Source of the DNA: Phymorhynchus buccinoides | Lineage: Eukaryota; Mollusca; Gastropoda; Neogastropoda; Raphitomidae | Reading direction: 5' to 3' | Length of the DNA: 64,000 nt | Assembly (NCBI GenBank): GCA_017654935.2 | Contig: CM065704.1 | Location: 18,115,207 to 18,179,206, forward strand | Shown: piece after piece, positions 39,707 to 51,400 of the stretch | Numbering within the stretch: position 1 is the first letter of the stretch | Layout of the letters: the number at the start of each line of letters is the position of its first letter | Position numbers and translations under genes: made by a program | Notes under the pieces: generated by a model | Database searches by the model: none | Told to the model about the DNA's origin: nothing | Seen by the model: the letters and a program-made list of their open reading frames with translations, nothing else

Positions 39707-40167
39707 CTAAAACATCCAGACACAACATTCTATAGAAATCAGTATGTACAGTTCCTGAATTACTTACACCATTACATGAGATTTTTGCCCGCTTTGTTTG
39801 ACCAGGATGCGTCACTATGGTCTCAACTTCAAAATCTTGCAGGAAGCTCTCTCTTTCTCTCTCCATCCCCCCATCCCCTCTCTCTCTCGCTCTAAAATTA
39901 AGTAATGCCTTTTTTAAAAATAAAAACAGTCACTGTCATTGTCATTGTCTCTCTCTCTCTCTCGGGGCTGGGGGGGGGGGGGGGGGGAGTTACCTGAGTT
40001 AGTGTGTCTGCAAGTATACTGTAAGCGTCTATGTCTGTATCTGACTGAGATGCATGTGTGCATCACCATGTGTTAGTGTGTGCACATGCCTACATGCATG
40101 CATGCACTTGTGCTTCTTTCTTTTTTTCTCCAAACAAGCTTCTTCTTTTTTTTTTACAAAAAGTATT

Positions 40168-40667
40168 NNNNNNNNNNNNNNNNNNNNNNNNNNNNNNNNN
40201 NNNNNNNNNNNNNNNNNNNNNNNNNNNNNNNNNNNNNNNNNNNNNNNNNNNNNNNNNNNNNNNNNNNNNNNNNNNNNNNNNNNNNNNNNNNNNNNNNNNN
40301 NNNNNNNNNNNNNNNNNNNNNNNNNNNNNNNNNNNNNNNNNNNNNNNNNNNNNNNNNNNNNNNNNNNNNNNNNNNNNNNNNNNNNNNNNNNNNNNNNNNN
40401 NNNNNNNNNNNNNNNNNNNNNNNNNNNNNNNNNNNNNNNNNNNNNNNNNNNNNNNNNNNNNNNNNNNNNNNNNNNNNNNNNNNNNNNNNNNNNNNNNNNN
40501 NNNNNNNNNNNNNNNNNNNNNNNNNNNNNNNNNNNNNNNNNNNNNNNNNNNNNNNNNNNNNNNNNNNNNNNNNNNNNNNNNNNNNNNNNNNNNNNNNNNN
40601 NNNNNNNNNNNNNNNNNNNNNNNNNNNNNNNNNNNNNNNNNNNNNNNNNNNNNNNNNNNNNNNNNNN
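40168..40667. other. Assembly gap, 500 N
   Basis: Exactly 500 N. The sequence left of it (tttacaaaaagtatt) matches 57960-57976 in the right duplicate, where it continues without a break. Confidence 0.98.
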
Positions 40668-41796
40668 AAAATCGACCAGCCGCATGCAAAATGTAAGCTG
40701 TGTTCAGTTTTTCCCTCTTGTTCTTTAAAACTCACTTCAGACCAAGACAGAATGTCCGTGAGCCTTTGTCTGGAAACTAAATCAACAACACAGGTGGCAT
40801 GAAATCATAGTACACAAAGGGAACACAAGGGAAGCAACACAAATGTGGAAGCGTTATGGGCAGCGGGTGCCCCCGTCAGCTTACTGAAGGATTGAATCAT
40901 GCACCTAAATACTACAACACCAATTTTGAGGGAGGGATCTGGAATACATCAGTTTGATCCGGAAAACAAGCAGCAATTATCCGTTGGGATGTTTTAAGAT
41001 GAAACACTTTCAGTTAAATTTCGCTGCAAACGGATGACTTCAACCAGTACCAAACAAATAATCACCCTGTTTTTATCCTCCAAAGCTTGTTAAGCAGTTT
41101 CAGTTCCTCTCTTATAGAGAAGAGCCATCATCATGACAGGCTGAACCATAAACACCTATTTACTCCAGGGCGCTTTGGACATGCCGTGCAGGCTCTCATA
41201 CCTGAGATCTCCTACTTCACCATGATCACACTGCTACAGCCAGTTTGGACGTTCTGCAAGGAAAGAGATTTCAGTTGGACATCCACCCACTTCTTTCTCC
41301 GACTTAGCCCCTTGTGACTTTTCTATTATCTTATGTGAAGTGTCACTTAAAGGGGACACAATCCCTGAAGGTTGAAAATGCTTGAACGATCGTTGATGGT
41401 TCTATTTCAACATGCTTTAATCGACTTGGTCTGGTAACATAACTGTTTGCCTTGAAATGATGACCAAGAGTGTGCGTGTGTGAAGGAAGGATACTTCGAA
41501 ACAGTGGACTAGCCAGAAGGAGTGTGTTGTACACTCCCAGGTCTGTACATCTAAGAACTTATTGAGACCCACTTGTAACCATACTTTGAGGCATGTTTCT
41601 CAACGAACACTTAGTAACATTTTAATCATCCTGTCTGAAAACAACTGAAAGTGGACTTACAGCAAGCATGGAACAACATCAAACAATCTAGGTGGGAAAA
41701 CAACATGGCAAAAGGCAGGCACAACGACCACTATATCATATGCGAGTCTTCCATTCTTCGTGCTTGAAATCATCTAAAAAGGAATTTAAAAAAAAA
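40668..41796. other. Unique sequence between gap and satellite; no gene confirmed
   Basis: It lies in the direction where the last ceramide synthase exon or exons would be expected, but no encoded segment resembles that C-terminus. A minus-strand acceptor-like and donor-like pair near 41221-41254 gives only a very short frame. The right edge (41765-41790) looks like a diverged first unit of the 45-bp satellite. Confidence 0.4.
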
Positions 41797-44700
41797 AAAT
41801 TAAATCAAAGTTGAAACAGGAAACAGTAATCATCTAAGAAGGAATTAAATCAAAGTTGAAACAGGAAACAGTAATCATCTAAGAAGGAATTAAATAAAAG
41901 TTGAAACAGGAAACAGTAATCATATTCAAAGGTGAAACATACATCTAAGAAGGAATTAAATCAAAGTTGAAACAGGAAACAGTAATCATCTAAAAAGGAA
42001 TTAAATCAAAGTTGAAACAGTAAACATTAATCAAAAAGGAATTAAATCAAAGTTGAAACAGGAAACAGTAATCATCTAAGAAGGAATTAAATCAAAGTTG
42101 AAACAGGAAACAGTAATCATCTAAGAAGGAATTAAATCAAAGCCGTGTTGAAACAGGAAACAGTAATCATCTAAGAAGGAATTAAATCAAAGGTGAAACA
42201 GGAAACAGTAAATCTAAGAAGGAATTAAATCAAAGTTGAAACAGGAAACAGTAATCATCTAAGAAGGAATTAAATCAAAGTTGAAACAGGAAACAGTAAT
42301 CATCTAAGAAGTAATTAAATCAAAGTTGAAACAGAAACAGTAATCATCTAAGAAGGAATTAAATCAAAGTTGAAACAGGAAACAGTAATCTAAGAAGTAA
42401 TTAAATCAAAGGTGAAACAGGAAACAGTAATCATCTAAGAAGGAATTAAATCAAATGAAACAGGAAACAGTAATCATCTAAGAAGGAATTAAATCAAAGG
42501 TGAAACAGGAAACAGTAATCATCTAAGAAGGAATTAAATCAAAGTTGAAACAGGAAACAGTAATCATCTAAGAAGGAATTAAATCAAAGTTGAAACAGGA
42601 AACAGTAATCATCTAAGAAGGAATTAAATCAAAGGTGAAACAGGAAACAGTAATCATCTAAGAAGGAATTAAATCAAAGGTGAAACAGGAAACAGTAATC
42701 ATCTAAGAAGGAATTAAATCAAAGGTGAAACAGGAAACAGTAATCATCTAAGAAGTAATTAAATCAAATGAAACAGGAAAAGTAATCATCTAAGAAGGAA
42801 TTAAATCAGTTGAAACAGGAAACAGTAATCATCTAAGAAGGAATTAAATCAAAGAATTAAATCAAAGTTGAAACAGGAAACAGTAATCATCTAAGAAGGA
42901 ATTAAATCAAAGGTGAAACAGGAAACAGTAATCATCTAAGGAATTAAATCAAAGGTGAAACAGGAAACAGTAATCATCTAAGAAGGAATTAAATCAAAGG
43001 TGAAACAGGAAACAGTAATCATCTAAGAAGGAATTAAATCAAAGTTGAAACAGGAAACAGTAATCATCTAAGAAGGAATTAAATCAAAGTTGAAACAGGA
43101 AACAGTAATCATCTAAGAAGGAATTAAATCAAAGTTGAAACAGGAAACAGTAATCATCTAAGAAGGAATTAAATCATCTAAAAGAATTGAAACAGGAAAC
43201 AGTAATCATCTAAGAAGGAATTAAATCAAAGTTGAAACAGGAAACAGTAATCATCTAAGAAGGAATTAAATCAAAGGTGAAACAGGAAACAGTAATCATC
43301 TAAGAAGGAATTAAATCAAAGTTGAAACAGGAAACAGTAATCATCTAAGAAGGAATTAAATCAAAGGTGAAACAGGAAACAGTAATCATCTAAGAAGGAA
43401 TTAAATCAAAGTTGAAACAGGAAACAGTAATCATCTAAGAAGGAATTAAATCAAAGGTGAAACAGGAAACAGTAATCATCTAAGAAGGAATTAAATCAAA
43501 GGTGAAACAGGAAACATTAATCATCTAAGAAGGAATTAAATCAAAGGTGAAACAGGAAACAGTAATCATCTAAGAAGGAATTAAATCAAAGGTTGAAACA
43601 GGAAACAGTAATCATCTAAGAAGGAATTAAATCAAAGTTGAAACAGGAAACAGTAATCATCTAAGAAGGAATTAAATCAAAGGTGAAACAGGAAACAGTA
43701 ATCATCTAAGAAGGAATTAAATCAAAGTTGAAACAGGAAACAGTAATCATCTAAGAAGGAATTAAATCAAAGTTGAAACAGGAAACAGTAATCATCTAAG
43801 AAGGAATTAAATCAAAGTTGAAACAGGAAACAGTAATCATCTAAGAAGGAATTAAATCAAAGGTGAAACAGGAAACAGTAATCATCTAAGAAGGAATTAA
43901 ATCAAAGTTGAAACAGGAAACAGTAATCATCTAAGAAGGAATTAAATCAAAGGTTGAAACAGGAAACAGTAATCATCTAAGAAGGAATTAAATCAAATTG
44001 AAACAGGAAACAGTAAATCTAAAAGGAATTAAATCAAAGTTGAAACAGGAAACAGTAATCATCTAAGAAGGAATTAAATCAAAGGTGAAACAGGAAACAG
44101 TAATCATCTAAGAAGGAATTAAATCAAAGTTGAAACAGGAAACAGTAATCATCTAAGAAGGAATTAAATCAAAGTTGAAACAGGAAACAGTAATCATCTA
44201 AGAAGGAATTAAATCAAAGTTGAAACAGGAAACAGTAATCATCTAAGGAATTAAATCAAAGTTGAAACAGGAAACAGTAATCATCTAAGAAGGAATTAAA
44301 TCAAAGTTGAAACAGGAAACAGTAATCATCTAAGAAGGAATTAAATCAAAGTTGAAACAGGAAACAGTAATCATCTAAGAAGGAATTAAATCAAAGGTGA
44401 AACAGGAAACAGTAATCATCTAAGAAGGAATTAAATCAAAGGTGAAACAGGAAACAGTAATCTTTTCCTCTAAGCAAGGAATTAAATCAAAGTTGAAACA
44501 GGAAACAGTAATCATCTAAGAATTAAATCAAAGTTGAAACAGGAAACAGTAATCATCTAAGAAGGAATTAAATCAAAGTTGAAACAGGAAACAGTAATCA
44601 TCTAAGAAGGAATTAAATCAAAGTTGAAACAGGAAACAGTAATCATCTAAGAAGGAATTAAATCAAAGTTGAAACAGGAAACAGTAATCATCTAAGAAGG

Positions 44701-47532
44701 AATTAAATCAAAGTTGAAACAGGAAACAGTAATCATCTAAGAAGGAATTAAATCAAAGTTGAAACAGGAAACAGTAATCATCTAAGAAGGAATTAAATCA
44801 AAGGTGAAACAGGAAACAGTAATCATCTAAGAAGGAATTAAATCAAAGTTGAAACAGGAAACAGTAATCATCTAAGAAGGAATTAAATCAAAGGTGAAAC
44901 AGGAAACAGTAATCATCTAAGAAGGAATTAAATCAAAGTTGAAACAGGAAACAGTAATCATCTAAGAAGGAATTAAATCAAAGGTGAAACAGGAAACAGT
45001 AATCATCTAAGAAGGAATTAAATCAAAGTTGAAACAGGAAACAGTAATCATCTAAGAAGGAATTAAATCAAAGTTGAAACAGGAAACAGTAATCATCTAA
45101 GAAGGAATTAAATCAAAGTTGAAACAGGAAACAGTAATCATCTAAGAAGGAATTAAATCAAAGGTGAAACAGGAAACAGTAATCATCTAAGAAGGAATTA
45201 AATCAAAGTTGAAACAGGAAACAGTAATCATCTAAGAAGGAATTAAATCAAAGGTGAAACAGGAAACAGTAATCATCTAAGAAGGAATTAAATCAAAGGT
45301 GAAACAGGAAACAGTAATCATCTAAGAAGGAATTAAATCAAAGGTGAAACAGGAAACAGTAATCATCTAAGAAGGAATTAAATCAAAGTTGAAACAGGAA
45401 ACAGTAATCATCTAAGAAGGAATTAAATCAAAGTTGAAACAGGAAACAGTAATCATCTAAGAAGGAATTAAATCAAAGTTGAAACAGGAAACAGTAATCA
45501 TTAAGAAGGAATTAAATCAAAGGTGAAAAGAAACAGTAATCATCTAAGAAGGAATTAAATCAAAGTTGAAACAGGAAACATTAATCATCTAAGAAGTAAT
45601 TAAATCAAAGTAAATCAAAGGTGAAACAGGAAACATTAATCATCTAAGAAGTAATTAAATCAAAGTTGAAACAGGAAACATTAATCATCTAAGAAGTAAT
45701 TAAATCAAAGTTGAAACAGGAAACAGTAATCATCTAAGAAGGAATTAAATCAAAGTTGAAACAGGAAACAGTAATCATCTAAGAAGGAATTAAATCAAAG
45801 GTGAAACAGGAAACAGTAATCATCTAAGAAGGAATTAAATCAAAGTTGAAACAGGAAACAGTAATCATCTAAGAAGGAATTAAATCAAAGGTGAAACAGG
45901 AAACAGTAATCATCTAAGAAGGAATTAAATCAAAGTTGAAACAGGAAACAGTAATCATCTAAGAAGGAATTAAATCAAAGGTGAAACAGGAAACAGTAAT
46001 CATCTAAGAAGGAATTAAATCAAAGGTGAAACAGGAAACAGTAATCATCTAAGAAGGAATTAAATCAAAGGTGAAACAGGAAACAGTAATCATCTAAGAA
46101 GGAATTAAATCAAAGTTGAAACAGGAAACAGTAATCATCTAAGAAGGAATTAAATCAAAGTTGAAACAGGAAACAGTAATCATCTAAGAAGGAATTAAAT
46201 CAAAGGTGAAACAGGAAACAGTAATCATCTAAGAAGGAATTAAATCAAAGTTGAAACAGGAAACAGTAATCATCTAAGAAGGAATTAAATCAAAGGTGAA
46301 ACAGGAAACAGTAATCATCTAAGAAGGAATTAAATCAAAGTTGAAACAGGAAACAGTAATCATCTAAGAAGGAATTAAATCAAAGGTGAAACAGGAAACA
46401 GTAATCATCTAAGAAGGAATTAAATCAAAGTTGAAACAGGAAACAGTAATCATCTAAGAAGGAATTAAATCAAAGGTGAAACAGGAAACAGTAATCATCT
46501 AAGAAGGAATTAAATCAAAGTTGAAACAGGAAACAGTAATCATCTAAGAAGGAATTAAATCAAAGTTGAAACAGGAAACAGTAATCATCTAAGAAGGAAT
46601 TAAATCAAAGTTGAAACAGGAAACAGTAATCATCTAAGAAGGAATTAAATCAAATTAAATCAAAGGAATTAAATCAAAGTTGAAACAGGAAACAGTAATC
46701 ATCTAAGAAGGAATTAAATCAAAGGTGAAACAGGAAACAGTAATCATCTAAAAGACAGGAATTAAATCTAAAAGGAATTAAATCAAAGTTGAAACAGGAA
46801 ACAGTAATCATCTAAGAAGGAATTAAATCAAAGTTGAAACAGGAAACAGTAATCATCTAAGAAGGAATTAAATCAAAGGTGAAACAGGAAACAGTAATCA
46901 TCTAAGAAGGAATTAAATCAAAGTTGAAACAGGAAACAGTAATCATCTAAGAAGGAATTAAATCAAAGTTGAAACAGGAAACAGTAATCATCTAAGAAGG
47001 AATTAAATCAAAGGTGAAACAGGAAACAGTAATCATCTAAGAAGGAATTAAATCAAAGGTGAAACAGGAAACAGTAATCATCTAAGAAGGAATTAAATCA
47101 AAGGTGAAACAGGAAACAGTAATCATCTAAGAAGGAATTAAATCAAAGTTGAAACAGGAAACAGTAATCATCTAAGAAGGAATTAAATCAAAGTTGAAAC
47201 AGGAAACAGTAATCATCTAAGAAGGAATTAAATCAAAGTTGAAACAGGAAACAGTAATCATCTAAGAAGGAATTAAATCAAAGGTGAAACAGGAAACAGT
47301 AATCATCTAAGAAGGAATTAAATCAAAGTTGAAACAGGAAACAGTAATCATCTAAGAAGGAATTAAATCAAAGGTGAAACAGGAAACAGTAATCATCTAA
47401 GAAGGAATTAAATCAAAGGTGAAACAGGAAACAGTAATCATCTAAGAAGGAATTAAATCAAAGGTGAAACAGGAAACAGTAATCATCTAAGAAGGAATTA
47501 AAGGTGAAACAGGAAACAGTAATCATCTAATA
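41797..47532. repeat. 45-bp satellite array 2, about 127 units
   Basis: Same unit and same AGTTG/AGGTG variants as array 1. More irregular units occur at the left edge (41797-42900) and near 45500-45720 and 46640-46790, with a homogeneous interior. It is in the same place relative to the foldback element as array 1. Confidence 0.98.
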
Positions 47533-47584
47533 TTTCAATGCTTTTCCTCCAGCTCCATGAATGCTGTTGTGTGTAAATCAAAGT

Positions 47585-47995
47585 TGGGTAAAGGTCAAGA
47601 TGTGCCACCCCCCCTTCATTTCTCGGTTAATTGTATTTTTCCGTTTTTGCCTTTCTTACCATACATAAAGCTGTATTTTAGGAACATTTTTAGCTAATTA
47701 CCTTTTTGGAATACTAACCCTAACCCTAAACCTAACCCTACCCCTAAACCTAACCCTACCCCCCACTATGTACTGCAGTACACCGCGATTTGTCACAGTT
47801 GTGGTTCGTTGCGTTTTTCCGTCTTATAGGGTGGGGGGTTAGGGTTAGGGTTAGGGATAGGGTTAGTATTCCAAAAAGGTTATTAGCTAAAAATGTTCCT
47901 AAAATACAGCTTTATGTATGGTAAGAAAGGCAATAACGGAAAAATACAATTAACCGAGAAATGTAGGGGGGGTGGCACATCTTTACCTTTACCCA
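47585..47995. repeat. Foldback element with telomere-like repeats, right duplicate
   Basis: Ends TGGGTAAAGGTCAAGATG and CATCTTTACCTTTACCCA, with facing CTAACCC and TTAGGG runs inside. A further inverted segment extends the arms (47528-47572 against about 48050-48095). Confidence 0.8.
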
Positions 47996-48356
47996 AAATT
48001 GAAACAGAAAACTGTTCAATTGACTTCAAACAGTCTGTGCAGGAAAACACCACAACAGCAGGCATGGAGCTGGAGGAAAAGCATTGAAATATTCAGGAAG
48101 TTTAGGTGTTGTCTACTGGTGTTGTCAAGGGGCAAAGAGGCCTTAGTGATCAGGAAGGAATTCCTCTTCAGGATGAAGTTCCAAACTTAAAAATGTGGGG
48201 AAAGAGCATCTTCTCAAATTTAAAACCCCCTCTGACATTTGTTTTTCTACATTCACTTTTCTCTGAATTGGGAGAATTAATTCTCTGAAAAGTACCCTGC
48301 CTGAACAGAAAGTGACATTATAATAAAACAACCCTACAATGATGGCGACAACTGAC

Positions 48357-48463
48357 CTGAAGGGGTAGAGTGTCATGCGCGTCACCACCCAGGTGAGCAG
48401 GAAGCAGACGAACAGGCTGGTGCACAGCGCCTCCTTCTTCAAGTACTTGGCCATCTTGGCTGC
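48357..48463 (-). CDS. CERS: Ceramide synthase exon 8, right duplicate
   Basis: AAKMAKYLKKEALC to MTLYPF/R; acceptor ccctcccccacag, donor GTCAGT, phase 0 to 2. The following exon is not found in the window. Confidence 0.9.
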
Positions 48464-51400
48464 CTGTGGGGGAGGGGGCACACAATTGGTTTGACTCAAT
48501 CCACGAATGGGAGAGGATCCAAAACAAAAAGCGTAGGCAATGGCATCGTCAAAGCACTCAAACAAAACTTTGCCCACAACATCCAATTTGTTTGTCAATT
48601 TATGGATGAAATTGCGGCTTATTTACTGTCTTACTAGCTTAAGGTGGCACACTGCGCTTTTGGGGGTCAATTTGTGTTCATTTTTGTTTCTCAGGATCTA
48701 ATAAAGATATCTACATGAAATTTTGCACACTGATACAGAACATTACCCTGACCATCTATGCCAAATTTCAAGATTCTGTGTGAAGGCATTATGTAATATA
48801 CCATAATTTACGGACTACAAGGCGCACCTGTTTATAAAGAGCACCTCCCAAATTTCACACAAAATTCAGATTTTGTTATTATATTTTCTTACTATATTAT
48901 CAGTCACATTATAAGGCGCAGGGGTCTCAGTCTAGGAAAAAAGTATTGCCTTATAGTCCGTAAAATACGGTAGATTTAAGTGTTTCCATTCAGAACACGA
49001 CAATATCCAAACTGTAGGCTCACCACAAGATGTAAGAGCGAGAACCTAATGTAAAAAGACTAAATTATAGTTAGCAGTCATGATTTCAAAGATGGCAACT
49101 TTCTAGAATCAAAAACCAGAAATATCAGGGATGGATTCGTAAGGGGGTCAGCGATGTTATCTTAGATCCCCGCAAGAAATTTCAAAGTTGCGTGAGCACA
49201 CAGTGCAGAAAGCATAACTATCTATATTTGTGGATGAGAAATTGTTCTCTATACTGAGGAACAAACTTTGGTAAACTCGATGCAACTTTGAAGTTTTGTT
49301 TGACGCCATATTTTGATTAGCAGAGAAGCTTACTGCACATGCGCAGATTATGGTTTCAGGGATATAAATGTTGGATTGGCACTTGGAATGGTTGTGGAAC
49401 TGACATGCTCACTGACTTCCACATGGATCTGACATTGGGCTTTATCTTTGTCTTTGTTTCATTGCCATTTCGGAATCCAGAATTTTATTTTCACAATCGG
49501 AAACGCTGAATCGCGGCTGCAAAATGGGAAAAAAATCCGAAAAATTTGGAATGGTTGGCAGCTATGCAATTTGCTGCCCTGAATTGATGCAGAACATAAT
49601 TGAATATTCCAGGCAAATAAAGGGGTGCCCACTGGAGAAAAACACTGAGCGTTAATGTTGAGTGGGTGTACCTCCAGGAGGGGGTCCACACAGTCGTGCA
49701 CCAGCAGCACCAGCGTGCCCACCCGCGTGAAGTTCACCATCCACGACAGGAACATCAGGCCCAGCGTGGCAAAGTGGTGCACGATCATCTCCGTGAAATC
49801 CTGCAGTGACAAGGAAAACAACTCCACTTTGATTTGCGTGAAATCGTGCTATACTGTAGGTTTAAAAAATAAAATAAAAACACTATTGTTTTTGTAAAAT
49901 CCTGCAGTAAAAAGGAAAAGAAAAAACAACACTAGAATTTCTGTGAAAATTGAAATCCTGCAGTAACAAGAGACAACAATCACTATGATCTCTGTGAAAT
50001 CCTGCAGTAACAAGAGACAACAATCACTCTCATCTCTGTGAAATCCTGCAGTAACAAGAAACAACAATCACTATCATCTCTGTGAAATCCTGCAGTAACA
50101 AGAAACAACAATCACTATGATCTCTGTGAAATCCTGCAGTAACAAGAGACAACAATCACTCTCATCTCTGTGAAATCCTGCAGTAACAAGAGACAACAAT
50201 CACTCTCATCTCTGTGAAATCCTGCAGTAACAAGAGACAACAATCACTCTCATCTCTGTGAAATCCTGCAGTAACAAGAGACAACAATCACTCTCATCTC
50301 TGTGAAATCCTGCAGTAACAAGAGACAACAATCACTCTCATCTCTGTGAAATCCTGCAGTAACAAGAGACAACAATCACTATGATCTCTGTGAAATCCTG
50401 CAGTAACAAGAAACAACAATCACTCTCATCTCTGTGAAATCCTGCAGTAACAAGAGACAACAATCACTATGATCTCTGTGAAATCCTGCAGTAACAAGAG
50501 ACAACAATCACTCTCATCTCTGTGAAATCCTGCAGTAACAAGAGACAACAATCACTCTCATCTCTGTGAAATCCTGCAGTAACAAGAGACAACAATCACT
50601 ATGATCTCTGTGAAATCCTGCAGTAACAAGAAACAACAATCACTCTCATCTCTGTGAAATCCTGCAGTAACAAGAGACAACAATCACTCTCATCTCTGTG
50701 AAATCCTGCAGTAACAAGAAACAACAATCACTCTCATCTCCGTGAAATCCTGCAGTAACAAGAAACAACAATCACTCTCATCTCTGTGAAATCCTGCAGT
50801 AACAAGAGACAACAATCACTCTCATCTCTGTAAAATCCTGCAGTAACAAGAGACAACAATCACTCTCATCTCTGTAAAATCCTGCAGTAACAAGAAACAA
50901 CAATCACTCTCATCTCTGTAAAATCCTGCAGTAACAAGAGACAACAATCACTCTCATCTCTGTAAAATCCTGCAGTAACAAGAGACAACAATCACTCTCA
51001 TCTCCGTGAAATCCTGCAGTAACAAGAGACAACAATCACTCTCATCTCTGTGAAATCCTGCAGTAACAAGAGACAACAATCACTCTCATCTCTGTAAAAT
51101 CCTGCAGTAACAAGAGACAACAATCACTCTCATCTCTGTAAAATCCTGCAGTAACAAGAGACAACAATCACTCTCATCTCCGTGAAATCCTGCAGTAACA
51201 AGAGACAACAATCACTCTCATCTCTGCGAAATCCTGCTGTTAAACAAGAAACAAAAAAACACTATAATTTATGTGAAATCCTGTTTGTATTAGCATCAAT
51301 CATCATTCTATCACTGTACCAGAACAAATTCCAAGCATATAAATGTGTTTGCGCTGTAATGCCAATGGTCACAGAAAACGTGTGCATTCTATGCATCATT

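Larger units (their letters stand above)
28239..40167. repeat. Duplicated segment, copy 1 (probable haplotig)
   Basis: Collinear and nearly identical to 47585-57976, including six ceramide synthase exons, the foldback element, both minisatellites, MITEs and simple repeats. The copies differ by SNPs, repeat-unit counts and two insertions (37345-38418 and about 38448-38679). The segment stops at an N gap exactly where copy 2 continues. Confidence 0.9.

Noticed and set aside
40029..40802. Open frames spanning the second N gap
   Set aside because: Most of their length is unknown bases; they are artefacts of reading through N.
41221..41271. Possible next ceramide synthase exon (minus strand, tctctttccttgcag acceptor, CAG/GTATGA donor)
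   Set aside because: In the phase required by exon 8 it gives about nine residues and a stop, with no likeness to the family C-terminus.
41087..41317. 76-codon plus-strand open frame
   Set aside because: No recognisable domain, no splice context and no repeat signature; length is within chance.
41700..41790. Possible last exon after TTCCTTTTTAG on the minus strand, near the satellite edge
   Set aside because: In the required phase it meets a stop at once. A pleasing acidic reading exists only in another phase.
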